Positions 23,076 to 32,190 of a DNA stretch of 48,068 nucleotides are shown one piece after another. Below the pieces are notes generated by a model. The model had not been told where the DNA came from. It did not search any database and worked only from the letters and a program-made list of their open reading frames with translations. The stretch spans positions 68,883-116,950 of the forward strand of contig JAQVIY010000002.1 of assembly GCA_028695415.1 (NCBI GenBank), written 5' to 3'. Position 1 is the first letter of the stretch. Each line of letters opens with the position of its first letter. The DNA is from Minisyncoccota bacterium (GTDB lineage: Bacteria; Patescibacteriota; Minisyncoccia; Phycocordibacterales; Phycocordibacteraceae). Made by a program: the position numbers and the translations under genes.

Positions 23076-23953
23076 TTCCACTCATACACAAGGTCATACG
23101 GCAGGAATCGCTCGCGCTCGAGAGCGCGCGCGAACCGTTCTCGTTCCTCAAATACAGCACGCCGAATTCCGGGAAGCGGTTTGATGACAAGGTCATCTTC
23201 CTTGTATTCGGATCGGGAGCGGACGAACCTTTCCTGTGTGTGAAAACCGTCCGAAGCTATCAAGCGAAAGATGTTGTCATCCGGAATTACGAGAACCTAA
23301 AGAAACTCAACCAGCTTGCCGAGGGAAGCGCGTATGCGGGCCTCTTCGCCACAGCTCGCCACCTTTTCGATGATGGCGAGCAGATCTTTAGCATCGAGAC
23401 TGCTTGCTCGGGGAGAAGACTGAAGCTCGATGAGGAGATGTTGCGGCATATCGCCTCGACCTATGCGAAGTTCCATACGCATCTTGCTAAGAACGCGCCA
23501 CCGGTAGACCTCCTCCGGTTTGCCGAAGGGATTGTCGACGCTTCCGGTTTCGGCGCCGATGACCAAGAGAAACTTCTCGCGCACATCAAATCGCTCTCGA
23601 GTCTTGCCGTCTCCTTGCCGCGCATAATGCAGCATGGCGATCTGACGGAAGACAACATACTCATATCAGATCGCGGATTCCAAATCGTCGATTGCGATTT
23701 TATCGGCACCACCGACCTCCCCGGATTCGATCTCTTCGGTCTCTTCCGCCGCCACAATCCGAAACAGGCGAAAGAACTCTCCCGACGATACCTCCCCGAT
23801 TATTTCAAGAGTGTCGGCGCCACGGTCCCTCCGGAAGAGTATGAGACGCTCTTTTTCCTGTATTACCTCATCGAACGGCTTCGTAAGTCGGCGTCGGGAC
23901 GGGGACAGACCGTCGCCGGTATCGTAGCGGACTACGAATCGTCTCTCGTATGA
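23072..23953 (+). CDS. APH/choline-kinase-like phosphotransferase
   Basis: A 293-residue protein with the kinase-like catalytic loop HGDLTEDNIL (from about 188) and the metal-binding DCDF (from about 207), as in aminoglycoside and choline/sugar kinases. N-terminal FLCVKTVRSY supplies the likely ATP-binding Lys. In this setting a sugar or a lipid-linked glycan is a more likely acceptor than an antibiotic; that is inference from position between a methyltransferase and a glycosyltransferase. It overlaps both neighbours by 4 bp. Confidence 0.8.
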   Translation: MIPLIHKVIRQESLALESAREPFSFLKYSTPNSGKRFDDKVIFLVFGSGADEPFLCVKTVRSYQAKDVVIRNYENLKKLNQLAEGSAYAGLFATARHLFDDGEQIFSIETACSGRRLKLDEEMLRHIASTYAKFHTHLAKNAPPVDLLRFAEGIVDASGFGADDQEKLLAHIKSLSSLAVSLPRIMQHGDLTEDNILISDRGFQIVDCDFIGTTDLPGFDLFGLFRRHNPKQAKELSRRYLPDYFKSVGATVPPEEYETLFFLYYLIERLRKSASGRGQTVAGIVADYESSLV

Positions 23954-25053
23954 AAGGGTTGTATTTCATCGACACTGATGTGCGTAACACTCGCGCGCAT
24001 ACGAGCCAGATACTGCACACCGTCGCCGCACTCGATCCGTATGTCGAGGTCGACATCGTTGCGCCCCGTTATGACGGCCCGGTCGATCTCGAAGGCATAC
24101 GAGACCGGCATGGCTTGGCGGCAGCGCCGCGGGTGATACGCATTCCGGTTTTTGGATTCAAACACCCGGGGAGCCTTGCGTTCGCGTGTTTCAATATCCC
24201 CGCCATCGTGTTCCTCGTGCGACATCGGAAGGAGACATCGTTTATCTACATCCGGTCGAATTTGCTATTTCCCATAGCTCTCTCAGCCGCGTGTCTCCGC
24301 ATCCCGCGCTACTACGAGACACACCGGAAGCCGCTCACCTGGACGGCGCGTTTGTATGATTATCTTATGACCAAGACAGCGACCGGAATCGTCGTGATTA
24401 GCGAGCATCTTCGCGCGCGCTATGCCGCATACGCGAAGCGGATCCTGGTTGCGCACGACGCCGTATCGTTCGGGCGGTTCGGGGACACCCTTCAGAAGGC
24501 CGAAGCACGAAAGAGATGCGGCATAACCGATGCTCATCCGGTATGCGTATACGCCGGAACCGTGAGTCGGCTCAAAGGCGCTGATGTCGCCATCGCTGCC
24601 GCACGGCTTATGCCGGATATCGATTTTTATCTCGTGGGACAGGTCGAGCCCGCTGTTGCCGCCCTCGATCTTCCGGCGAACATCATCCTGACAGGGAGGA
24701 AGGAACAGGAGGATGTTCCCGTGTTCTTGCGAGCTGCCGATGTGCTCCTCTTGCCGCACCCAAGAGGCGAGTACTCGCAATCGCCTATGAAGCTCTTCGA
24801 GTATATGGCGTCCGGCGTGCCGATTGTCGCTTCGCGCTTGCCATCGGTATGCGAAGTGCTCGACGATACGAACGCAATTCTTGTCGAGCCCGAAGATGTT
24901 CATTCGCTCGTCGAAGGCATCCGACAGGTCGTTGCTGATCCGCGCCGCGCCGCGCCGCGTGCCGAGAAAGCGCGACAAGATGTTGAGGCATATACCTGGG
25001 AGAAGCGCGGCGCGGCAATCGCGCTATTTATCAAGGATACCCTGTCGGTATGA
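23950..25053 (+). CDS. Glycosyltransferase family 4 (GT-B)
   Basis: A 367-residue GT-B enzyme. The donor domain shows VCVYAGTVSRLKGADVAIAA (about 197-216), VLLLPHPRGEYSQSPMKLFE and YMASGVPIVASRLPSVCEVL. The SPMKLFEYMASG block is the typical nucleotide-sugar site of this family. The N-terminus lacks the GG loop (GLYFIDTDVRNTRAHTSQIL). Four-bp overlaps on both sides put it in the same operon as the kinase and the GT9 gene. Confidence 0.88.
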   Translation: MKGLYFIDTDVRNTRAHTSQILHTVAALDPYVEVDIVAPRYDGPVDLEGIRDRHGLAAAPRVIRIPVFGFKHPGSLAFACFNIPAIVFLVRHRKETSFIYIRSNLLFPIALSAACLRIPRYYETHRKPLTWTARLYDYLMTKTATGIVVISEHLRARYAAYAKRILVAHDAVSFGRFGDTLQKAEARKRCGITDAHPVCVYAGTVSRLKGADVAIAAARLMPDIDFYLVGQVEPAVAALDLPANIILTGRKEQEDVPVFLRAADVLLLPHPRGEYSQSPMKLFEYMASGVPIVASRLPSVCEVLDDTNAILVEPEDVHSLVEGIRQVVADPRRAAPRAEKARQDVEAYTWEKRGAAIALFIKDTLSV

Positions 25054-26189
25054 GACATCTCTCGGGACGATTGAAACGGTTCGTGCTATTCACGCGATGT
25101 CTTCTCGCAGCGCTCATTCGCGGTGCGGCTGACATGCCGCCTACAAACCCGGCGACAATCATCGTTGTCCCGACAGGGAAGCTAGGCGACATTGTGTGCT
25201 GTACGCCGGTCTTCCGCGCGCTTCGCGCGCGATTGCCGCACGCGCGTCTTGTCGCTCTTGGCCCAAAGCTTGTCGAACCGCTCCTTGAGCATAGCGGCCT
25301 CGTCGATGCGCATATCGACATCGGCGCAGATAACGCGATCGATCACATACGCGCGGAACATGCCGATGCGGCGGTCGTTCTCGGGCCGTCATTCGGCTCT
25401 GCTGTGCTTTTGTGTCTCGCGCACCTACCGCTTGTCGTCATACCGAAGGTCGTTGGCGGTTATTCTCCAAACGAGACGCGCTTGTACAAGCTCTTGTCGC
25501 GATTTGTCGCGACCTATCCGTATCATAGGGGAGAGTACGCGCCGCGTGAGCGGCTTCGCGCGCTCGAACCGCTTGGCATCGTTATCGATGATACGACAAA
25601 GAAACTCGGATTTTCTGATGCGGGTGCCGCAACGGCGGCACAGTTTCTCGCTGACAATAGCATTGACCCGAAAAAGGATTTTGTTGTCGGCATATCGCCC
25701 TCAGCAGGGAACAAGATAAAGGAGTGGCCGGCGGAGCGATTCGCACAGGTTGCTGATTATTTGATTGAGAAGTATGACGCGAAGATTGTCATCATAGGAA
25801 GTGCCGCTGATGCCGCGAAAGCGGCGGAGATGAAACAATACCTGCATACGCCCGTCGCGGACGCGACCGGCGCGTTCGATCTCGATACGCTCAAGGCAAG
25901 CATCTCGAAATTATCACTTTTCATATCGGTCGATACGGGGCCGATTTATATCGCGGAGGCGTTCAATGTCCCGACTATCGATATTGTCGGACCAGTCGAT
26001 GAGAAGGTGCAGCCGCCGCGCGGACCGCTCCACCGGAATGTTATACCCGAAAGGACACATCCCATGCTCTCTATTCTCAATGCTCGTTCGTATGACGAAA
26101 CCGAGGCCGTGCGCCAAGTCAATTCAATAACCGTTGCAGCCGTGACGCACGAACTCGACTTGCTCATCGCGGCAATGAGAGGGGTGTAG
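25050..26189 (+). CDS. Glycosyltransferase family 9 (heptosyltransferase-like)
   Basis: A 379-residue GT-B enzyme of the ADP-heptose:LPS heptosyltransferase family. It has VPTGKLGDIVCCTPVFRALR at about 36-55 and the GT9 hallmark region VGISPSAGNKIKEWPAERFA near 212-231. Further on come IIGSAADAAKA and SVDTGPIYIAEAFNVPTIDI. The latter holds the conserved DTG..H-like turn, here with Tyr where many members have His. A bacterium of this type is not expected to make LPS, so another donor or acceptor is likely. It overlaps the upstream gene by 4 bp. Confidence 0.88.
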   Translation: MRHLSGRLKRFVLFTRCLLAALIRGAADMPPTNPATIIVVPTGKLGDIVCCTPVFRALRARLPHARLVALGPKLVEPLLEHSGLVDAHIDIGADNAIDHIRAEHADAAVVLGPSFGSAVLLCLAHLPLVVIPKVVGGYSPNETRLYKLLSRFVATYPYHRGEYAPRERLRALEPLGIVIDDTTKKLGFSDAGAATAAQFLADNSIDPKKDFVVGISPSAGNKIKEWPAERFAQVADYLIEKYDAKIVIIGSAADAAKAAEMKQYLHTPVADATGAFDLDTLKASISKLSLFISVDTGPIYIAEAFNVPTIDIVGPVDEKVQPPRGPLHRNVIPERTHPMLSILNARSYDETEAVRQVNSITVAAVTHELDLLIAAMRGV

Positions 26190-26221
26190 CACCACACAGG
26201 ATTCTCAAGTAGGTTATTTTA

Positions 26222-26230
26222 TGGTATAAG
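26222..26230 (+). promoter_or_regulatory. Extended -10 box of GT2 gene
   Basis: TGG-TATAAG (TATAAG 26225-26230), eight bases before ATG 26239. Confidence 0.6.
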
Positions 26231-26238
26231 CAATCAAC

Positions 26239-27156
26239 ATGATATCGGTCGTTGTGACGGTTTTTAACGAGAAAGAGAGCGTCGCGACGCTCCATGCTGA
26301 GCTCATTACGGTTCTCACGGAGCTCCGAGAGCCGTTCGAAATCATATTCGTCAATGACGGGTCGACCGACGGAACACTCGATGAATTGAAGAAACTCACT
26401 CCCGTTCGCATTATTTCGTTCGCAAGGAATCTCGGCAAGAGCCAAGCGTTGCAAGCAGGATTCGCGGCTGCGCACGGGGAATACATCTTTACGATGGACG
26501 GCGACTTGCAAGATGATCCTGCCGAAATACCCCATTTCCTCAAAACGCTGCGAGACGGGTGCGATCTCGTCGTCGGATGGAAACAAAACCGGCTGGACGG
26601 TGTGAGCAAGAATGCGGTGTCGAAGATTGCGAATCGCATCACCGGGTGGGCAACGGGTGCTTATGTACACGATATGAATTGCGGGTACAAGCTGTATAAG
26701 AGCGAGGTCGCGAAGAACCTCGTGCTGACGGGCGACCACCATCGTTTCATTCCGGCACTCGTTGCGAGCAAGGGGTATCGCGTCTGCGAACAGAAAGTGC
26801 GGCATCGCCGCCGGAAGTTTGGCGAAAGCAAATATGGGAATTTCGGTCGGTTTTTCAAGAGCTTCTTCGACTTCGTGACCGTCATTCTTCTTGGTCGGTA
26901 CGGGCGTCGACCGATGCATCTGTTCGGTATTTTCGGTTTCATCACCGCAGCAATCGGCTTCATCATTCTTATCTACCTCAGCTGGCTTATCGTCGTACAG
27001 AATGAAGTCGTCGGCGATCGGCCGCTCCTGTTGCTCGGGGTGCTGTTGGTCGTAGTCGGTTTCCAGTCATTTGTCTCCGGTTTCTTGGGCGAGCTTTTTG
27101 TCCGCCAGCAGGAGGGTCGACAATCTCCTATCGTAAGCGAAGAAATAACCCATTGA
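26239..27156 (+). CDS. Membrane glycosyltransferase family 2 (polyprenyl-phosphate sugar synthase type)
   Basis: A 305-residue GT2 enzyme of the DPM1/GtrB kind. The N-terminal GT-A domain has VTVFNEKESV (4-13), FVNDGSTDGT (about 36-45) and the metal site MDGDLQDDP (about 88-96). RRRKFGESKYG follows at about 193-203. Two C-terminal membrane helices span about 230-255 and 268-292. Such enzymes load a sugar on undecaprenyl phosphate, which is then flipped, often by GtrA. A GtrA-family gene follows after seven bases, which strengthens this assignment. Confidence 0.92.
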   Translation: MISVVVTVFNEKESVATLHAELITVLTELREPFEIIFVNDGSTDGTLDELKKLTPVRIISFARNLGKSQALQAGFAAAHGEYIFTMDGDLQDDPAEIPHFLKTLRDGCDLVVGWKQNRLDGVSKNAVSKIANRITGWATGAYVHDMNCGYKLYKSEVAKNLVLTGDHHRFIPALVASKGYRVCEQKVRHRRRKFGESKYGNFGRFFKSFFDFVTVILLGRYGRRPMHLFGIFGFITAAIGFIILIYLSWLIVVQNEVVGDRPLLLLGVLLVVVGFQSFVSGFLGELFVRQQEGRQSPIVSEEITH

Positions 27157-27163
27157 TTCCTAA

Positions 27164-27565
27164 ATGAACAGCAGACAGAGCACTATAGCGAGGTATCTCA
27201 TTTCCGGCTCGATTGCATCGGCGGTTATGTTTATAGCGCTCGTCGTGTTCCGTGAGTTTTTCGGCCTGTGGTATCTGACAGCATCGACGTTCGCTTTCGT
27301 CCTCTCGTTCGTGACAAGTTTCGTGATGCAGAAGTTCTGGACATTTGAGGATGCAAGCCGTGCTCGCGCGACAGGGCAACTCATATCCTTTTTTATCATC
27401 AGTCTTGCCAATCTGGGTCTTAACGCGGCTTGGATGTTCATTCTGGTGGATATGATCGGTTTGTGGTATCTCGGAGCGCAGGTCATCGTCACGGCAAGCA
27501 TCGCCGTATGGAGTTTCTTCGCGTATCGCCGCATATTTGCCCGCCGCGACGACAGGCGCGCATAA
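27164..27565 (+). CDS. GtrA-family membrane protein
   Basis: A 133-residue protein with four predicted membrane helices and the GtrA layout: an RYLISGSIASAVMFIALVVF start, FVTSFVMQKFWTFED in the middle and a basic end. GtrA proteins are thought to flip polyprenyl-phosphate-linked sugars to the outer face. It sits directly after its expected partner GT2 and just before asnB, with gaps under ten bases. Confidence 0.9.
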   Translation: MNSRQSTIARYLISGSIASAVMFIALVVFREFFGLWYLTASTFAFVLSFVTSFVMQKFWTFEDASRARATGQLISFFIISLANLGLNAAWMFILVDMIGLWYLGAQVIVTASIAVWSFFAYRRIFARRDDRRA

Positions 27566-27568
27566 GCT

Positions 27569-29437
27569 ATGTGCGGCATCGCCGGATTCGTCGGGACAGG
27601 CTCGAGGAGTGAACTCGAGAGGATGGCGACGGCGCTGCGGCACCGCGGCCCGGACGACGCGGGATTATTTATAGAGAACGGAGTTGCGCTTGCGCATACG
27701 AGATTGAGTATCATCGATCTTTCGTCCGCGGGACATCAGCCGATGTTCGATGACGAGCGGACCGTGGGCATCACCTTCAATGGAGAAATTTATAACTTCA
27801 AGGAATTACGCGAGGATCTTGCTCGCCAGGGATGCACCTTCAAGAGTCGATCGGATACGGAAGTCATCATTCAGCTCTATAAGGTCTACGGAGAATTATG
27901 CTTCGAGAAACTCTCGGGTATGTTCGCTATCGCGTTGTACGATTTCACTTCGCACAAGCTCTTGTTGGCGCGGGATCGGATGGGGGAGAAGCCTCTCTAC
28001 TGGTCGCTCGCAGATGGCTCGCTCACCTTCGCCTCGGAGCTCGGAGCGCTTATGGTTTCTGGACGTATTAGGAAAGAGCTTGATCTCGATGCGCTCAATA
28101 CCTACCTCCTCTTCGATTGCGTGCCGACACCGGCAACTATCCTAAAAAATGTCTATAAGCTTGAACCCGGAACCTTTCTTCGTTTCGAACGGGGAGTCGT
28201 GCATAAGAGTGTGTTCTGGCGACCGCCTTCGTCGCTCTTTGACGGAGACGAGGCTGCAGCGGTTTCGCAACTTGATCGTTTGGTGAGCGAAAGCATTGCC
28301 GCAGAGCTCGTGTCGGACGCCCCGCTCGGCATATTTCTCTCCGGAGGTATCGACAGCTCGACGGTCGCTTGGTATGCGGCACGGCAGTCCGGACGCCCCG
28401 TCGATACCTTCTCCATCGGATTTCAGGATGCCAATTTCGATGAATCGGAATACGCGCGCGAGGTCGCCGCGCACTTGGGAACGAATCATCACGAGAAGAT
28501 AGTCACGCCGCATGATGCTCTCGATGTCGTCCCCGTGATACCGGAGGTCTTTTCCGAACCGGTTGCCGATGCCTCGGTTATACCAACGCTCCTGCTCTCG
28601 TCATTTGCGCGGGAACGGGTCAAGGTGAGTCTCGGCGGCGACGGCGGCGACGAGCTTTTCGCCGGGTATCCGACATTTCATGCTGAACAAGCTTATGATG
28701 CGTATGCGCGTCTGCCGAAGACGATGCGTATGGCGGGCGAACGCATCATCGCTTCGCTTCCTGCGAGCGACAAGAATTTTAGCCTCACATTCAATCTGAA
28801 GAAGTTCATCTCAAGCGACAAGGAGCAGCGCGAGCATCGGCACGCCGAATGGCTCGGTTCGTTCCCCGAACATGAGCGGCTTGCCCTCGCAGGGGAAGGG
28901 CTTGGTTCGGTCGTGCGACACGGGAATGCACTGCAGGATATCGATCGATACATAGCCGAGTATACGCAAGCGGATCCGCGCAATCGGCTCCTCTATACGT
29001 ATCTCCGTTCCTATCTGATGGATGTCGTACTCGCAAAGGTCGACCGAGCCAGTATGCATCACTCGCTTGAGGTCCGAGCGCCGTTTCTTGATCATCGGCT
29101 CGTTGAGTTCGTTTTCTCGCTCCCCTACGAGATGAAATACCGGCATTTCCAGACGAAACACCTTCTGAAAAGGCTTATGGCCGATCGTTTGCCGGACCAT
29201 ATCCTGCATCGGAAAAAGAAAGGGTTCGGCATACCGCTCTCGCGATGGCTTAAAAATGAGTTGCGCGAGCTCTGTGACGATCTTCTATCAGAAGAAACCT
29301 TGGGGCAGCACGATTTGTTTAATGTAAGGTACGTGACTAAGCTGAAAAATGACCATTTCGAGGGGCGTACCGATAATCGCAAGCAATTGTGGAATCTTAT
29401 GGTGTTCCAGATGTGGTATAAGAAATGGATGCTATGA
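27569..29437 (+). CDS. asnB: Asparagine synthase-like amidotransferase (glutamine-hydrolysing)
   Basis: A 622-residue two-domain enzyme. The N-terminal glutaminase starts MCGIAGF with catalytic Cys2, followed by RHRGPDD and FNGEIYNF. The synthetase domain has the ATP-pyrophosphatase motif LSGGIDSST (from about 255) and SLGGDGGDELFAGY near 352. Full family length is retained. Free asparagine synthesis is possible. Inside polysaccharide clusters, however, AsnB paralogues amidate sugar carboxyl groups, and a uronate pathway is encoded 10 kb upstream. Position between GtrA and a membrane protein favours the sugar role; this is inference. Confidence 0.92.
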   Translation: MCGIAGFVGTGSRSELERMATALRHRGPDDAGLFIENGVALAHTRLSIIDLSSAGHQPMFDDERTVGITFNGEIYNFKELREDLARQGCTFKSRSDTEVIIQLYKVYGELCFEKLSGMFAIALYDFTSHKLLLARDRMGEKPLYWSLADGSLTFASELGALMVSGRIRKELDLDALNTYLLFDCVPTPATILKNVYKLEPGTFLRFERGVVHKSVFWRPPSSLFDGDEAAAVSQLDRLVSESIAAELVSDAPLGIFLSGGIDSSTVAWYAARQSGRPVDTFSIGFQDANFDESEYAREVAAHLGTNHHEKIVTPHDALDVVPVIPEVFSEPVADASVIPTLLLSSFARERVKVSLGGDGGDELFAGYPTFHAEQAYDAYARLPKTMRMAGERIIASLPASDKNFSLTFNLKKFISSDKEQREHRHAEWLGSFPEHERLALAGEGLGSVVRHGNALQDIDRYIAEYTQADPRNRLLYTYLRSYLMDVVLAKVDRASMHHSLEVRAPFLDHRLVEFVFSLPYEMKYRHFQTKHLLKRLMADRLPDHILHRKKKGFGIPLSRWLKNELRELCDDLLSEETLGQHDLFNVRYVTKLKNDHFEGRTDNRKQLWNLMVFQMWYKKWML

Positions 29438-31170
29438 AACGATTTCTCAAAGAACACTGGATCGCACTCCTTCTTGCCGTTCTCACCTCGGTGATTGTCG
29501 CCGCTCCTCAGGTATATTTCCGCATCGAACACCGGAATGATGGGGTCTATCAAGGCATAGAATTATTGCCCGATTCTCCTCGTTCTGCGCTCACCCGCGA
29601 GATTATGGACGGTCATCCGAATCTCGGGAATGTGTATTACAAGGACGGTAAGGATGATCCGTATCTGTGGCAGCCGTTCCAGCCCATGGCGGTTGCCTAT
29701 ATGGGAGAGTTGTTCGGCTTGGATATCAATAACACATTCCTGCTCTCACGAATCGTTCTGCCGTTCCTTGCGTTTATGCTTATTTACGGCTTCGCTCTGC
29801 TGGTATCGAGAGACAAGCTAGTTGCGCTCTCAAGCGCCGCGCTGCTCCTTCTCGCCGATCTTCTCTTGAGTTTCGCGGGTCTCTCGGGATTGCTTCAGGG
29901 TGCGAGTCCGAGCACCTTTATCCAGATTGCGCGGCCGGTCAATCCGGTGATGACCTATATACCATTGTTCGCATTCCTCATCGCGTTCTGGCTGTGGTAT
30001 ACGAGACAGACAAAGGGATGGTGGTTCGCGAGCACGGTACTTCTCGGCGCGACATTTTATACTTATTTCTATGCCTGGTCATATCTCTATGCGTTCGGGG
30101 GCATTCTCGTCGCTATCCTGCTCATCGGGAGAGAGTGGCGGCAGGCTCTGGGACTCGCGAGCGTATATCTCGGGGGACTCGTCCTGGCGATTCCCTATGG
30201 CATCAACCTGTACCGAGCATCGCTCTTCCCTAATTATGTCGAGGTGAGTGAGCGGTTCGGTGTCGTGGCGACACACGCTCCGCTCTTTGTCGGCGTCCTG
30301 TCTGTCGCAGCGCTTCTCATCTTCCTCATCGGGTTCCCGAGAAATGATCGACGGGTATTCTTCTTCGGACTCGCGCTTCTTGTGACGCCGCTTTTGACGA
30401 TGAACCAGCAGATCATCACCGGTAAGATTATGCAGCCCGATCATTATCATTGGTTCTTTCATAAGCCGATCGGCATCATATTCATCCTCACGACGGTCTT
30501 CTATCTGCTCTCGCGTTGGCGGCTCGATTTTTACAAGAAGGCTCTTGCTGTCGGCATTGTTGCGGCGAGTGTTTTGACGGGTGCTTTGGCGCAAGCCTCG
30601 GCGTATCGCAATGATCCGCGCGATGGCGGCGCTATCGCTATCGAGCGACAGCAGTACGGCCCGGTTATGAAATGGTTGAGCGCTCATGCGGAAAAAGAAG
30701 CGGTCGTATTCGCGAATAATGAGATCTCTCATCTGACGGTCATCTATACGCCGCAAAATGTCTTTTACCATCGCGTGGTAGGGAATTCGCTTGCGGCGAC
30801 GAAAGAGCGCCTTCTCGAAGTGGTCTCCACCTTCTATCGGTTGCGCGGGGTCGGTGCGAGCGATGCGCGGCGGATCTTCTTCGATGAACGGGGCTATCTG
30901 TCGACGAATATATACGGCATTTATTACCGGGAAGCGCTCGGGTCGTATGAGGCGATTCCCGATGATAAGATAGCGGAAGCTCTCTCGTTCTATACGGCGA
31001 CATTGTCGGTCCCGACCGATGAATGGCTGCAGAGCATCTTCAAGAAATATGAGGTCGAGTATCTCGTGTGGGACAAGGAAGCTGATCCGACCTGGAATCT
31101 GGACCGGTATGCCTTTCTAGAAAAAGCGGCAGAATTCGGCACGGTGGCTATCTACCGTTTTAATCCGTAA
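29434..31170 (+). CDS. Polytopic membrane protein, possible GT-C-type glycosyltransferase
   Basis: A 578-residue protein from ATG 29434, overlapping asnB by 4 bp. It has about ten hydrophobic helices (first at 9-25) and a soluble C-terminal part from about 405 (GPVMKWLSAHAEKEAVVFAN onward). A large outer loop between helices 1 and 2 holds DSPRSALTREIMDGHPNLGN. This layout is that of GT-C enzymes or other large membrane proteins in glycan clusters, which use lipid-phosphate sugars on the outer face. No specific family is recognised. The GT2/GtrA pair just upstream could supply its donor. Confidence 0.7.
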   Translation: MKRFLKEHWIALLLAVLTSVIVAAPQVYFRIEHRNDGVYQGIELLPDSPRSALTREIMDGHPNLGNVYYKDGKDDPYLWQPFQPMAVAYMGELFGLDINNTFLLSRIVLPFLAFMLIYGFALLVSRDKLVALSSAALLLLADLLLSFAGLSGLLQGASPSTFIQIARPVNPVMTYIPLFAFLIAFWLWYTRQTKGWWFASTVLLGATFYTYFYAWSYLYAFGGILVAILLIGREWRQALGLASVYLGGLVLAIPYGINLYRASLFPNYVEVSERFGVVATHAPLFVGVLSVAALLIFLIGFPRNDRRVFFFGLALLVTPLLTMNQQIITGKIMQPDHYHWFFHKPIGIIFILTTVFYLLSRWRLDFYKKALAVGIVAASVLTGALAQASAYRNDPRDGGAIAIERQQYGPVMKWLSAHAEKEAVVFANNEISHLTVIYTPQNVFYHRVVGNSLAATKERLLEVVSTFYRLRGVGASDARRIFFDERGYLSTNIYGIYYREALGSYEAIPDDKIAEALSFYTATLSVPTDEWLQSIFKKYEVEYLVWDKEADPTWNLDRYAFLEKAAEFGTVAIYRFNP

Positions 31171-31179
31171 CTCTTGTCT

Positions 31180-32190
31180 ATGGAGGAATTCAATGCGATG
31201 CAGGTGTCCTTCAACACCGCACTCCGGATATTCATGAAGTCTCCTGGAGCTGATGCGGCGGCGCTCATCGAACAATTCAATCATTTGAAGCGAATGAGGC
31301 CGACAGGTACGCATGGGACGCACCCGCACATCGTCACTGTCGCACATCGATTTGACCCTGCGGGACTGAGCGCCGTCAGTCCCGCATACCGAATTCTGGA
31401 GGTTATGCGCGATGTCGTGCTACCCATTGAGCGGTACGTCCATTCTTTCATCGTCCATGGCAGTTATGCGACACAGGATTTCATATCGAGTTGGAGCGAT
31501 GTGGATACGATGATTGTTCTTACCGACGACGTTTTCAATTCCGCAGAGACGCTCTTGAGAGTGCAAAAGACTTTCTTGAAAGCCGGACTATTGTGTTACT
31601 GGATTGATCCGCTCGCGCATCATCAGCTTTCATTTATGACAGAGCTGGATTTGACTTGGTACCCGCAATCGTTCCTCCCGTTGTCGTCATTTGAACAGGG
31701 CATGCTTCTTCTCGGGCAACCGCGTCTGCAATTTATGGTGCGTGATGACGCTATCGAGCGTAAGGCAATCGTCGAACGATTCGCGGGCCGATTCAAACGG
31801 AAGGTTGCCGCCAATGATTGGAGCCGCACGCTCTATGACTGGAAAAACGACCTTGCTCATATCTTTCTGTTACCGTCGCTCCTTCTGCAGTCGGCAGGAA
31901 TCTTCGTGCATAAAAAGGACTCATTTTCTGAAGCTGAACGGCGGTTCAGCGATATCGATATGCGACCGATTCGCGAAGCGACCCGTATTATGCGAGCGTG
32001 GGACACGTCCAATTTCGTAAGATATCTCCCGCCACGGCTCATGATGCGTCTCCCCTATAAGGTGGCAAGTGCGGCGGTGCGGCTCACCCGGGAGCCATCC
32101 CGAGCGGCGCTTCCCGCGCAAGACCCGTCGGTTGTCGAACGCTTGACGCGTGAGTTCAACGACCTTTATACCTATGCCGCAACACCATAA
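31180..32190 (+). CDS. Nucleotidyltransferase-fold protein
   Basis: 336 residues from ATG 31180. A TTG at 31174 is in frame, as is ATG 31198, which has GGAGG (31182-31186) 11 bases upstream. At about 92-112 it has HGSYATQDFISSWSDVDTMI, the GS-x-SDxD signature of the polymerase-beta nucleotidyltransferase superfamily, with the two metal-binding Asp. The rest, with FMTELDLTWYP giving a possible third Asp, is not recognised. It could transfer a nucleotidyl group to a sugar, a lipid or a protein. The next gene has the same signature, so the two may be paralogues. Confidence 0.7.
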   Translation: MEEFNAMQVSFNTALRIFMKSPGADAAALIEQFNHLKRMRPTGTHGTHPHIVTVAHRFDPAGLSAVSPAYRILEVMRDVVLPIERYVHSFIVHGSYATQDFISSWSDVDTMIVLTDDVFNSAETLLRVQKTFLKAGLLCYWIDPLAHHQLSFMTELDLTWYPQSFLPLSSFEQGMLLLGQPRLQFMVRDDAIERKAIVERFAGRFKRKVAANDWSRTLYDWKNDLAHIFLLPSLLLQSAGIFVHKKDSFSEAERRFSDIDMRPIREATRIMRAWDTSNFVRYLPPRLMMRLPYKVASAAVRLTREPSRAALPAQDPSVVERLTREFNDLYTYAATP

